Source of the DNA: Chitinophaga pinensis
GTDB lineage: Bacteria > Bacteroidota > Bacteroidia > Flavobacteriales_D > Crocinitomicaceae
Direction of reading: 5' to 3'
Length of the DNA stretch: 7,920 nt
Assembly (NCBI GenBank): GCA_945861175.1
Contig: CAMATR010000061.1
Span: 1 to 7,920, forward strand
Shown here: positions 1 to 6,442 of the stretch, in pieces
Layout: every line of letters starts with the position of its first letter
Position numbering within the stretch: the first letter of the stretch is position 1
Translations under genes and position numbers: made by a program
The notes under the pieces: model-generated
Told to the model about the DNA's origin: nothing
The model's input: the letters and a program-made list of their open reading frames with translations, nothing else
Databases searched by the model: none

Positions 1-1369
1 TAGGCTGCGCACTCGTTGGGTTATTCAATCCCGTTGAAGGTGACCATGCATAAGTATAACCCGCTACCTGTGCTGTGCCGATAGTTGGATTGTAACCGGA
101 ACAATAACTCAAATCACCGTTCGCATCAGCGGCCACTATACAGCAAGAGGAAGTGAAGTTCGATGTAGCCTGATTGTCACATGAAACTGTGCCATAAGAT
201 ATCGTCGCTGTCAAAGTGAAATCATAGCTGTCACTTGGAATCGCGGTTAGTGTTGGCGATAATGAGCTAGAAGCACCGGGTATTGTAATTGTGGGAATAG
301 ATGTCCATAGATAACTGATATTCGCATTCAAGGTAAATTGAGTAGAATAATCAACTGCAGCGGGGACCTCAAATATAGAGGCTGTTGCTGCCGAACACGA
401 ATTGTCATTAATCACTGAATTGATGACCCCTGAGCTATACGCAATAGTCGTAGGTGAGCCACAATATGACGCAAGGTTAGAAAAGGTGATCGTTGCATTG
501 GTTAATGATCCCACATCCGCACCGATACAGTCGTATATCTGAACGGTCCATCCACCTTCTGCCGCATTACAACCGTAAATAGTAGACCAATTGATAGGTG
601 TACTTGGCGAACCATAACTGCCATAGTTCCCTGTAAGTGGTGTGCTAGCAGAACATACATCCAAATTAGCGGATGCCAAGTTAGAAAAACAGAGATTCGA
701 GACATTATTCCCTGAATTACAAACCGATCCTTGTCCAATCGATCCTGGATTAGGCGATAATGAAACTATTGGAGAACCGCAAGAGGCTGGTCCCACCAAA
801 TAAAATGCTAAATCTGAAACGTAGGTATGATTGGCAGAAAAACAAACACTGATATTCGTCGCAGATGAGACCAAAGATTGAACAGGAGGAGGATTAAAGT
901 AGGTAAAACTTCCATTCACATCGATTGTACCTGTCAAGTTTGTAGCATCACATGCAGTTTCTGTATTGGAAGCAGTAACATCGCTGTTCATATTCCAAAC
1001 CCAAGCAATATAGCATCCTACGAGTACACTTGAAGCGTCATAAATCTGAACCTGATAACCATCACTTGGTAGGTTGTTTTGAGTTGAACTAGCACCTATA
1101 GTGCTTTGATAAGGTTGCCAGGTAAATGTAGTTTGATCGTGATAAAACCAGTTGAATGTGAATGGCCCTGTACCTGAAGGAGCATTTGCTGTTAATGACG
1201 CAGTATTATTCGTCAACCCATCAGCGCACCAAATATGAATGGGATCATTCGCCACACCACTGGTGTAATTAGTTAAACTTGAACCGGAACTGCCATTTGG
1301 TGTAATTTGCGAAATCCCCGAAAAAGAAACGGCTGCAAATAATAGGATAAGAAATATTATTTTTTTCAT
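1..1369 (-). CDS. Large secreted surface protein with SprB-like and P-domain-like segments (N-terminal 456 residues; C-terminus off the window)
   Basis: The frame is open from the ATG at 1369 to the left edge, giving 456 residues with no stop. Residues 1-20 form a signal peptide (MKK, then a hydrophobic core ILLFAAVSF). Residues about 45-125 look like an SprB-type repeat: GPFTFNW, then GYQVQIYDA and a Cys. Residues about 155-297 resemble the proprotein-convertase P domain, with HTYVSDLAFYLVGP early and GGWTVQIYD...DVGSL near the end. Residues 410-456 begin another module (YCSG...YTYAWSPSTGL) common in Bacteroidota surface proteins. The sequence is rich in Ser, Thr and Asn with paired cysteines, as in extracellular beta-sandwich proteins. 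Such proteins usually carry a C-terminal type IX secretion signal; that part is not visible here. It starts one base after the stop of the upstream small gene, so the two are probably co-translated. Adhesion or matrix functions are possible; no catalytic site is seen. Confidence 0.88.
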   Translation of the reverse strand, partial: MKKIIFLILLFAAVSFSGISQITPNGSSGSSLTNYTSGVANDPIHIWCADGLTNNTASLTANAPSGTGPFTFNWFYHDQTTFTWQPYQSTIGASSTQNNLPSDGYQVQIYDASSVLVGCYIAWVWNMNSDVTASNTETACDATNLTGTIDVNGSFTYFNPPPVQSLVSSATNISVCFSANHTYVSDLAFYLVGPASCGSPIVSLSPNPGSIGQGSVCNSGNNVSNLCFSNLASANLDVCSASTPLTGNYGSYGSPSTPINWSTIYGCNAAEGGWTVQIYDCIGADVGSLTNATITFSNLASYCGSPTTIAYSSGVINSVINDNSCSAATASIFEVPAAVDYSTQFTLNANISYLWTSIPTITIPGASSSLSPTLTAIPSDSYDFTLTATISYGTVSCDNQATSNFTSSCCIVAADANGDLSYCSGYNPTIGTAQVAGYTYAWSPSTGLNNPTSAQP

Positions 1370-1370
1370 A

Positions 1371-1718
1371 CTATTTTTCATTTTCATTCTCAAGCAATGC
1401 TATCTTTTTCTTTAAGTCCGCTATCTCATTCGCGTAACGATCCTTTTCCTTAGGATCCGAAACTGCATTCCTTTTTTGCTCGCAGTCATTCATAATGCTG
1501 ATCAATTGCTCTCGATTCCATTTCTGCAATGGCTTCGAAGAGCCAGCGTTTGAAGAATCTATTTCCTCTATCTTTTCTACTCCTTGAGCTTCATGAATAA
1601 CTATACCATTTGAAGTCTTGGCAGAATTAGTATCAACGTTACTATTAGTAGCCTGCGCAAAAATGACATTGACAGAGGGCAGTAAAATCAGAAACGAAAT
1701 AATTGTTATGATTTTCAT
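1371..1718 (-). CDS. Small secreted coiled-coil protein of unknown function
   Basis: This 115-residue protein is not recognised. Residues 1-21 are a signal peptide with a hydrophobic core (IISFLILLPSVNVIF) and a plausible cleavage after FA, just before QAT; there is no lipobox cysteine. Residues 22-65 are polar and low in complexity, probably disordered. Residues about 68-115 are rich in Glu, Lys and Leu with heptad-like spacing, ending in IADLKKKIALLENENEK, so a coiled coil is likely. There is a single cysteine (in NDCEQK). A TATCTTTG promoter element lies 15 bases before the ATG, and the leader between them holds a run of nine A residues, as favoured for translation in Bacteroidota, where Shine-Dalgarno sequences are rare. 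Its stop is one base before the start of the large surface protein, so it is probably the first gene of a two-gene operon. A partner or periplasmic helper role for that protein is only a guess. Confidence 0.8.
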   Translation of the reverse strand: MKIITIISFLILLPSVNVIFAQATNSNVDTNSAKTSNGIVIHEAQGVEKIEEIDSSNAGSSKPLQKWNREQLISIMNDCEQKRNAVSDPKEKDRYANEIADLKKKIALLENENEK

Positions 1719-1733
1719 AGTAGTTTTTTTTTA

Positions 1734-1741
1734 CAAAGATA
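1734..1741 (-). promoter_or_regulatory. Bacteroidota -7 promoter element (TATCTTTG) for the small secreted protein operon
   Basis: Read on the minus strand, this is a perfect match to TAnnTTTG. It lies 15 bases upstream of the ATG at 1718, which implies a very short leader. No TTTG or TTG is found at the usual 17-23 base spacing upstream; the nearest TTTG (1769-1772) is 27 bases away, so the -33 element is weak or absent. Confidence 0.6.
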
Positions 1742-1801
1742 GACAGAACTGCACATTAAATAGTTGCACAAAGGGGAAATTAAAAAACAAATTGTTTTTC
1801 A

Positions 1802-1833
1802 TTTGCGAGGAAGCTTTCAAAGTAGTATTTTTG
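1802..1833 (+). promoter_or_regulatory. Bacteroidota sigma-A-type promoter of the suf operon (TTTG, 20 bases, TATTTTTG)
   Basis: TTTG at 1802-1805 and TATTTTTG at 1826-1833 match the -33 and -7 consensus with a 20-base spacer, about the ideal layout. Transcription should begin near 1838-1842, giving a leader of roughly 35-40 bases before the sufA ATG at 1878. I see no clear operator for IscR- or Fur-like regulators around it; only a short ATAAA/TTTAT repeat (1841-1856) falls near the start site. Confidence 0.75.
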
Positions 1834-1877
1834 CATAGAAATAAACAACTATTTATAATTAATCTAAATAAAGGTTT

Positions 1878-2201
1878 ATGGTAACAGTTACGGAATCAGC
1901 TAAAAAGCAAGCTGTTCGCCTTATGGCAGACGAAGGGAAAGAAGGATTTTTTATCCGCGTAGGCGTTGATGGAGGAGGATGCTCAGGATTAATGTATCAG
2001 TTAACTTTCGACAATACTGAAAAAGAAGGTGATAAAGTTTTTGAAGACAACGGTGTCAAAGTCGTAGTTGATAAAAAAAGTTTTTTATACTTAATAGGCA
2101 CCACGCTTGATTTTTCTGGTGGCTTAAACGGTAAAGGATTTGTTTTCAATAATCCTAATGCAGGGAGAACTTGCGGATGTGGCGAATCTTTTTCGCTTTA
2201 A
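1878..2201 (+). CDS. sufA: A-type iron-sulfur carrier protein (HesB/IscA/SufA family)
   Basis: The 107-residue protein has the length and pattern of the A-type Fe-S carriers. It starts with VTVTESAKKQAVRLM, a form of the family's N-terminal helix, followed by the GGGCSGLMY motif. The three conserved cysteines are C35, C99 and C101, the last two in the terminal TCGCGESF motif; these bind an Fe-S cluster or iron in known members. Family proteins accept clusters from the SufBCD or IscU scaffold and deliver them to target enzymes in the cytoplasm. It is the first gene of the suf operon, directly behind a strong promoter match, with sufB starting 14 bases after its stop. The ATG at 1878 is preferred because it puts the family's N-terminus at residue 2. 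The name sufA rests on operon context; erpA or iscA would fit the sequence alone. Confidence 0.93.
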   Translation: MVTVTESAKKQAVRLMADEGKEGFFIRVGVDGGGCSGLMYQLTFDNTEKEGDKVFEDNGVKVVVDKKSFLYLIGTTLDFSGGLNGKGFVFNNPNAGRTCGCGESFSL

Positions 2202-2215
2202 CCTATATATTGAAA

Positions 2216-3667
2216 ATGGGATATACCGAAAATGAGCTTGCCAAGGATCTTGAAAATCAGGAATACAAATTTGGTTTTGTTACAAATATTGCTTCTGACA
2301 AAGCGCCAAAAGGATTAAACGAAGACATTATTCGATTCATCTCAGCAAAAAAAAACGAACCAGAATGGCTATTGGAGCACCGTTTGAAAGCATTTGCCAT
2401 CTGGAAAAAAATGACTGAGCCTAGCTGGGCACATGTAAAATATGCTAAACCAGATTTTCAGGATATCACATACTATTCAGCACCAAAACAATCAAAAAAA
2501 TACGAATCATGGGACGACGTTGACCCTGAGATGAAAGAAACCATGGCAAAATTGGGAATTTCGTTGGAAGAACAGCAGCGTTTAACAGGGACCAACATCG
2601 CAGTTGATTTCGTTATGGATTCAGTATCAGTTGCTACATCTTTCAAGGCAAAACTTGCTGAACTTGGAATCATTTTTTGTTCTTTTTCAGAGGCGGTGCA
2701 GGAATATCCTGATTTAGTAAAGAAACATATGGGGACGGTTATTCCTGTTACTGATAATTACTATGCAGCCTTGAATTCTGCTGTATTTACTGATGGATCA
2801 TTTTGTTATATTCCAAAAGGTGTAAGATGTCCGATGGAACTCTCAACTTATTTCCGCATAAATGAGGGCGGCACCGGCCAATTTGAACGTACTCTTGTGA
2901 TAGCAGATGAAGGGTCTTATGTTTCATACTTAGAAGGCTGCACAGCACCACAAAGGGATGAGAATCAATTGCATGCTGCTGTGGTAGAATTAATAGCCAT
3001 GGATAATGCAGAAATAAAATATTCAACTGTACAAAACTGGTATCCTGGAGACAAAGAAGGGAAAGGTGGAATTTTCAATTTTGTTACGAAACGTGGAATT
3101 TGCGAAAAACATGCAAAAATTGCTTGGACACAAGTAGAAACAGGTTCTGCAGTTACATGGAAATACCCTTCTTGTATACTAAAAGGTGATTATTCGATAG
3201 GTGAATTTTACTCTGTTGCAGTAACCAACAATTTTCAGCAAGCTGATACTGGCACAAAAATGATTCACTTGGGAAAGCATACAAAAAGTACCATCATTTC
3301 AAAAGGTATTTCCGCAGGCAAATCACAGAATTCATATAGAGGGTTGGTACAAATTCACAAGAATGCAGAACATGCAAGGAACTTCTCACAATGCGATTCT
3401 TTATTGATGACAGACGAATGCGGTGCTCATACATTTCCTTACATTGAGTGCAAGAACAGTACTGCTAAAATTGAACATGAGGCCACAACTTCTAAAATTG
3501 GTGAAGATCAAATCTTCTATTGTTTGCAAAGAGGAATTAGTGAAGAGAAAGCAATCAGTTTAATTGTCAATGGTTACTGCAAAGAAGTATTAAATCAATT
3601 GCCAATGGAATTTGCTGTAGAAGCACAAAAACTCTTGGCTATTTCGCTAGAAGGTTCAGTGGGATAA
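2216..3667 (+). CDS. sufB: Fe-S cluster assembly scaffold protein SufB
   Basis: This 483-residue protein is full length for SufB and easily recognised along its length, ending in the family tail EFAVEAQKLLAISLEGSVG. SufB forms the SufBC2D complex in the cytoplasm, where clusters are assembled from iron, electrons and sulfur handed over by SufS. The residues implicated in E. coli SufB are present: C242 in LEGCTAP (C254 there), C393 in QCDSLL (C405, the likely ligand at the SufB-SufD interface), and H421-E422 in the EHEATTS motif (H433-E434). The region from about 190 on forms the beta-helix core. The frame is open back to a TTG at 2171 inside sufA, but the ATG at 2216 gives a normal N-terminus (MGYTENEL) and follows the sufA stop by 14 bases. 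No clear Shine-Dalgarno is present. The next gene, sufC, starts after a 64-base gap that holds a hairpin. Confidence 0.97.
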   Translation: MGYTENELAKDLENQEYKFGFVTNIASDKAPKGLNEDIIRFISAKKNEPEWLLEHRLKAFAIWKKMTEPSWAHVKYAKPDFQDITYYSAPKQSKKYESWDDVDPEMKETMAKLGISLEEQQRLTGTNIAVDFVMDSVSVATSFKAKLAELGIIFCSFSEAVQEYPDLVKKHMGTVIPVTDNYYAALNSAVFTDGSFCYIPKGVRCPMELSTYFRINEGGTGQFERTLVIADEGSYVSYLEGCTAPQRDENQLHAAVVELIAMDNAEIKYSTVQNWYPGDKEGKGGIFNFVTKRGICEKHAKIAWTQVETGSAVTWKYPSCILKGDYSIGEFYSVAVTNNFQQADTGTKMIHLGKHTKSTIISKGISAGKSQNSYRGLVQIHKNAEHARNFSQCDSLLMTDECGAHTFPYIECKNSTAKIEHEATTSKIGEDQIFYCLQRGISEEKAISLIVNGYCKEVLNQLPMEFAVEAQKLLAISLEGSVG

Positions 3668-3696
3668 TGAACATTTGAAAAGATATTAATCATAAA

Positions 3697-3718
3697 GAAG
3701 TATCTAATTGAATACTTC
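3697..3718 (+). repeat. Perfect 7-bp inverted repeat (hairpin) in the sufB-sufC gap
   Basis: GAAGTAT (3697-3703) and ATACTTC (3712-3718) are perfect inverted copies around an 8-base loop. The hairpin sits 29 bases after the sufB stop and ends 13 bases before the sufC ATG. It has no T-run behind it, so it does not look like an intrinsic terminator. It could shield the 5' end of a processed sufC-sufD message, serve as a processing or binding site, or be chance in AT-rich DNA. Confidence 0.45.
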
Positions 3719-3731
3719 CAACACAAAGAAG

Positions 3732-4487
3732 ATGATCACAATAAATAATTTACACGCTTCGATTGACGGAAAAGAAATTCTTTCCGGTTTGAGCCTAGAG
3801 GTTAAACCTGGAGAAGTACATGCTATCATGGGGCCTAATGGCGCAGGGAAGAGCACACTGGCATCTGTGCTGGCGGGAAGAGAAGAGTATCAAGTAACTA
3901 GTGGGTCCGTAAATTTTGATGGTAAAGATTTACTCGACATGTCTACAGAGGATCGAGCGCGAGAAGGATTGTTCCTTGCATTTCAATACCCTGTAGAAAT
4001 TCCAGGTGTCTCAAATGTCAATTTTCTTCGAACAGCATTAAATGAAATAAGAGAATACAAAGGACAAAAGTCTATCTCTGCAAAAGACTTTATGGCCATG
4101 GTCCGAGAAAAATCTTCAGTTGTTGAACTGGATCCTAAACTTGCTTCGCGCTCTGTAAATGTAGGCTTCTCAGGCGGAGAGAAAAAACGAAATGAAATCT
4201 TCCAAATGGCCATGTTGGAACCAAAACTTGCAATACTCGACGAAACGGATTCTGGATTAGATATTGACGCCCTCCGCATTGTTGCAAATGGTGTAAACAC
4301 ACTAAAATCAAAAGAAAATGCAACCATTGTTATAACCCACTATCAGCGCCTTTTAGATTACATTGTACCTGATTTTGTGCACGTTCTATACAACGGTCGG
4401 ATCGTTAAGTCAGGGACAAAAGAACTTGCTCTTGAACTGGAAGAAAAAGGATATGATTGGATTAAAGCAGAGATTGACGCACAATAA
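3732..4487 (+). CDS. sufC: Fe-S cluster assembly ATPase SufC
   Basis: This is a 251-residue ABC-type ATPase of normal SufC length. Visible motifs in order are Walker A GPNGAGKST (34-42), the Q-loop in FLAFQYPVEIPG (about 85), the ABC signature FSGGEKKRNE (147-155), Walker B LAILDE with the SufC-type continuation TDSGLDID (166-178), and the switch histidine H203 in THYQRLL. SufC binds SufB and SufD in the cytoplasm; ATP-driven dimerisation reshapes the complex so the cluster can form at the SufB-SufD interface. It has no membrane segment and is not a transporter. The frame is open upstream to a TTG at 3708, but that codon lies in the loop of an intergenic hairpin, and the ATG at 3732 puts MITINNLHA at the N-terminus as is usual. 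A purine-rich AAAGAAG abuts the ATG. sufD follows 11 bases after the stop. Confidence 0.97.
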   Translation: MITINNLHASIDGKEILSGLSLEVKPGEVHAIMGPNGAGKSTLASVLAGREEYQVTSGSVNFDGKDLLDMSTEDRAREGLFLAFQYPVEIPGVSNVNFLRTALNEIREYKGQKSISAKDFMAMVREKSSVVELDPKLASRSVNVGFSGGEKKRNEIFQMAMLEPKLAILDETDSGLDIDALRIVANGVNTLKSKENATIVITHYQRLLDYIVPDFVHVLYNGRIVKSGTKELALELEEKGYDWIKAEIDAQ

Positions 4488-4498
4488 TTCTTGCACAA

Positions 4499-5800
4499 AT
4501 GAATGAATTAATTCAAGATTCTAAAATCAACTCATTTGTTGAGTCACTTCCAAAGACAAAAATTCCTTTCAACAATGAATTAATTGTTAATGCTTCCACT
4601 GTTTTAAAATCGATCGACTTCCCAACAACACGAAGTGAAGCATGGAAATATACTCGTCTTGGCAGAATAAAAGCAATTTCAGCTTCTGGACAGTCAGCGC
4701 GTGTTGGAAAGAATTTGAGTAGAGAACTAATCAAGGATAGCTATCAAATTAGCAATTCAGGGCTGACATTTGTTTATGAAAATGGTGTTTTTAGAAGTGA
4801 TTTATCTTCTGGGGAATTTCCAAAAGGAGCGACCATCAAACCACTTACAGGATGCGCAAAAGAAGAGTTAACTTCTGTTGGACAAACTATTCAATTAGAG
4901 AATGAATTATTTAACTCCCTGAATACGGTCTATGCAATAGATGGGATGTCAATTGACATCGAAGATGGAACAGTGATTAATGAGCCTATCCAATTAATTC
5001 ATTTATTGACTGGGAAAAATACTATTGCTAATTTGCGCAACGTCATTCGCATTGGGAAATTTGCAAAAGCAGAAATTATGCAATCCTTTTTTGCTCTTGA
5101 TGCTGAAAATTCATTCGCGAATAGCGTTACAGAAATCAATGTTTCTGAAAATGCGCATTTAAGTATCCATAAACTGCAAAGTGAAACAGAAGGAAACTTT
5201 CATATTTCAACAGAACAAGTTGAACAAGCAAAAGACTCTACTTTTACAATCAATACAATCACTCTTGACGGAACTTTTGTTAGAAATAATTTAAATATTT
5301 CAGTTAATGGCATCAACGCAACAACTAATCTAAATGGCGCTTATATTTTAAAGGGCCAGCAACATGTTGATAATCATACTTGTGTAGACCATAAAGCACC
5401 CCATTGTAATTCTAATGAATTGTATAAAGGAGTTATTGACGATAAGTCGACAGCTGTTTTCAATGGAAAAGTATTTGTAAGAAAAGATGCTCAAAAGATA
5501 AATGCGTTTCAGTCAAACGCAAATGTTTTGTTATCCGATTTATGCACTGTTAATTCAAAACCTGAATTAGAAATCTATGCTGATGATGTGAAATGTTCAC
5601 ATGGTTCAACAACAGGGCAACTCGATGAAGAGGCTGTGTTTTATCTTCGCGCCCGAGGAATATCAGAAAAAACAGCTAGAAGCCTTATGATTGAAGCATT
5701 TATGGCTGATGTGCTTGAAAAGATTGAAAACGAAGATTTCCTAAAGTATACTCAAAGCAAACTAAACAAAAGATTCAACTGGGAATCAATTGTTGAATAA
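4499..5800 (+). CDS. sufD: Fe-S cluster assembly scaffold protein SufD
   Basis: This 433-residue protein is full length for SufD. The N-terminal helical part contains the family motif TTRSEAWKYTRLGRI (43-57). The central part is a beta-helix of short repeating strands (about 150-350). The C-terminal part carries ADDVKCSHGSTTGQLDEEAVFYLRARGIS, with C366 and H368; the histidine corresponds to H360 of E. coli SufD, which lies opposite the SufB cysteine at the cluster-building interface. SufD pairs with SufB, and the pair binds two SufC subunits. The start at 4499 follows sufC by 11 bases and is supported by the normal MNELI...SFVESLP N-terminus. The last 15 bases overlap, tail to tail, with the opposite-strand HEAT-like gene, so the suf operon ends here with no sufS or sufE after it. 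Confidence 0.96.
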   Translation: MNELIQDSKINSFVESLPKTKIPFNNELIVNASTVLKSIDFPTTRSEAWKYTRLGRIKAISASGQSARVGKNLSRELIKDSYQISNSGLTFVYENGVFRSDLSSGEFPKGATIKPLTGCAKEELTSVGQTIQLENELFNSLNTVYAIDGMSIDIEDGTVINEPIQLIHLLTGKNTIANLRNVIRIGKFAKAEIMQSFFALDAENSFANSVTEINVSENAHLSIHKLQSETEGNFHISTEQVEQAKDSTFTINTITLDGTFVRNNLNISVNGINATTNLNGAYILKGQQHVDNHTCVDHKAPHCNSNELYKGVIDDKSTAVFNGKVFVRKDAQKINAFQSNANVLLSDLCTVNSKPELEIYADDVKCSHGSTTGQLDEEAVFYLRARGISEKTARSLMIEAFMADVLEKIENEDFLKYTQSKLNKRFNWESIVE

Positions 5801-6361
5801 ACGGATATCCTCTTCATCAAAATTAGTGTAATCCTTTACAATCAGAGCTATCTCACTCATTATTTGCGCCTTTTGGGGATCTTTTGGTGAATTGTCTTCT
5901 AAATAATCTTTAAAGTGTAATTGCGATTCAAGAATATGGCGTTCCTGAAAAGGCCCCTCCATATTTTCAATGATGGTGAGGCATTCAAGCGCTTCCATAA
6001 AATCACCTTCAATAGCCATTTCAACAAAGTCTGGTAGGTAATAACTATAATTTAATTTACAATTCCAAATAGTAGACAACAATGGCTGACGTACCGATTT
6101 AAAATTTTCATCTTTCAAAAGAACCATTATTTCGTCAACAGCCGAAGAAACATTCAAATCTGATAAAAAGGCAATTACATCTTGTTTAACGTATTCATCA
6201 CTCACAGATTTCAACAATTCTACTAGCGGCCTAAGAACTTCTATACTTCCCTCAGATTTTAATAATTTCAATGACTGACGAATCTTTTTAATATCCCCGC
6301 TTTGAAAATCTTCAATTAACTTTTGAATTTTCTGACTTTTCTTTCCAACCTTATTCTCCAC
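5786..6361 (-). CDS. HEAT-like helical repeat protein of unknown function
   Basis: With the GTG start at 6361 the protein has 191 residues. It has no signal peptide or membrane segment, so it is probably cytoplasmic. Residues about 10-120 are paired amphipathic helices in a HEAT-like pattern, such as IRQSLKLLKSEGSIEVLRPLVELL and KQDVIAFLSDLNVSSAVDEIMVLL; this fold usually serves as a protein-binding scaffold. The C-terminal third is acidic. The frame opens further to a TTG at 6385, but that codon lies inside a perfect TAACTTTG promoter element (6383-6390), so it would be at or ahead of the transcription start; no ATG is available at the N-terminus. GTG at 6361 gives a leader of about 15 bases. 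The 3' end overlaps sufD by 15 bases on the other strand. Nothing ties it to Fe-S assembly beyond position. Confidence 0.82.
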   Translation of the reverse strand: MENKVGKKSQKIQKLIEDFQSGDIKKIRQSLKLLKSEGSIEVLRPLVELLKSVSDEYVKQDVIAFLSDLNVSSAVDEIMVLLKDENFKSVRQPLLSTIWNCKLNYSYYLPDFVEMAIEGDFMEALECLTIIENMEGPFQERHILESQLHFKDYLEDNSPKDPQKAQIMSEIALIVKDYTNFDEEDIRLFNN

Positions 6362-6382
6362 ACTACTATTTTTTATTTTTAA

Positions 6383-6410
6383 CAAAGTTAATTAATTCAT
6401 TAGAAGCAAA
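6383..6410 (-). promoter_or_regulatory. Promoter of the HEAT-like gene (TTTG, 16 bases, TAACTTTG)
   Basis: On the minus strand, TAACTTTG (6383-6390) is a perfect -7 element, and TTTG (6407-6410) lies 16 bases further upstream, slightly closer than the usual -33 spacing. Its position decides against the TTG start at 6385 and favours the GTG at 6361. Confidence 0.6.
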
Positions 6411-6430
6411 TACGTTCAGAGAATGTTCAA

Positions 6431-6438
6431 TATCTTTG
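6431..6438 (+). promoter_or_regulatory. -7 promoter element (TATCTTTG) four bases ahead of the lipoprotein start codon
   Basis: A perfect TAnnTTTG ends at 6438 and the ATG follows at 6443. Transcription should therefore start at or next to the ATG, giving a leaderless or near-leaderless mRNA. No clear TTTG lies at the -33 position. The element is 40 bases from the opposing -7 element at 6383-6390, so the two promoters are back to back. Confidence 0.6.
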
Positions 6439-6442
6439 CGGC

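Noticed and set aside
502..738. 78-codon open frame on the minus strand inside the large surface protein
   Set aside because: It is another frame of the same strand within a well-supported long coding region with P-domain-like sequence.
1618..1884. 88-codon open frame on the plus strand
   Set aside because: It runs antisense through the small secreted protein's signal peptide and across both promoters and the start of sufA, with no protein-like pattern.
2171..2215. N-terminal extension of SufB from a TTG codon
   Set aside because: It would overlap the sufA end, adds 15 residues foreign to the family, and an ATG at 2216 gives the normal SufB N-terminus.
3708..3731. N-terminal extension of SufC from a TTG codon
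   Set aside because: The codon is in the loop of the intergenic hairpin and the eight extra residues are not typical; ATG at 3732 fits the family.
3983..4327. Open frames on the minus strand within sufC
   Set aside because: They are antisense shadows of strongly conserved SufC motifs and have no promoter or start signals.
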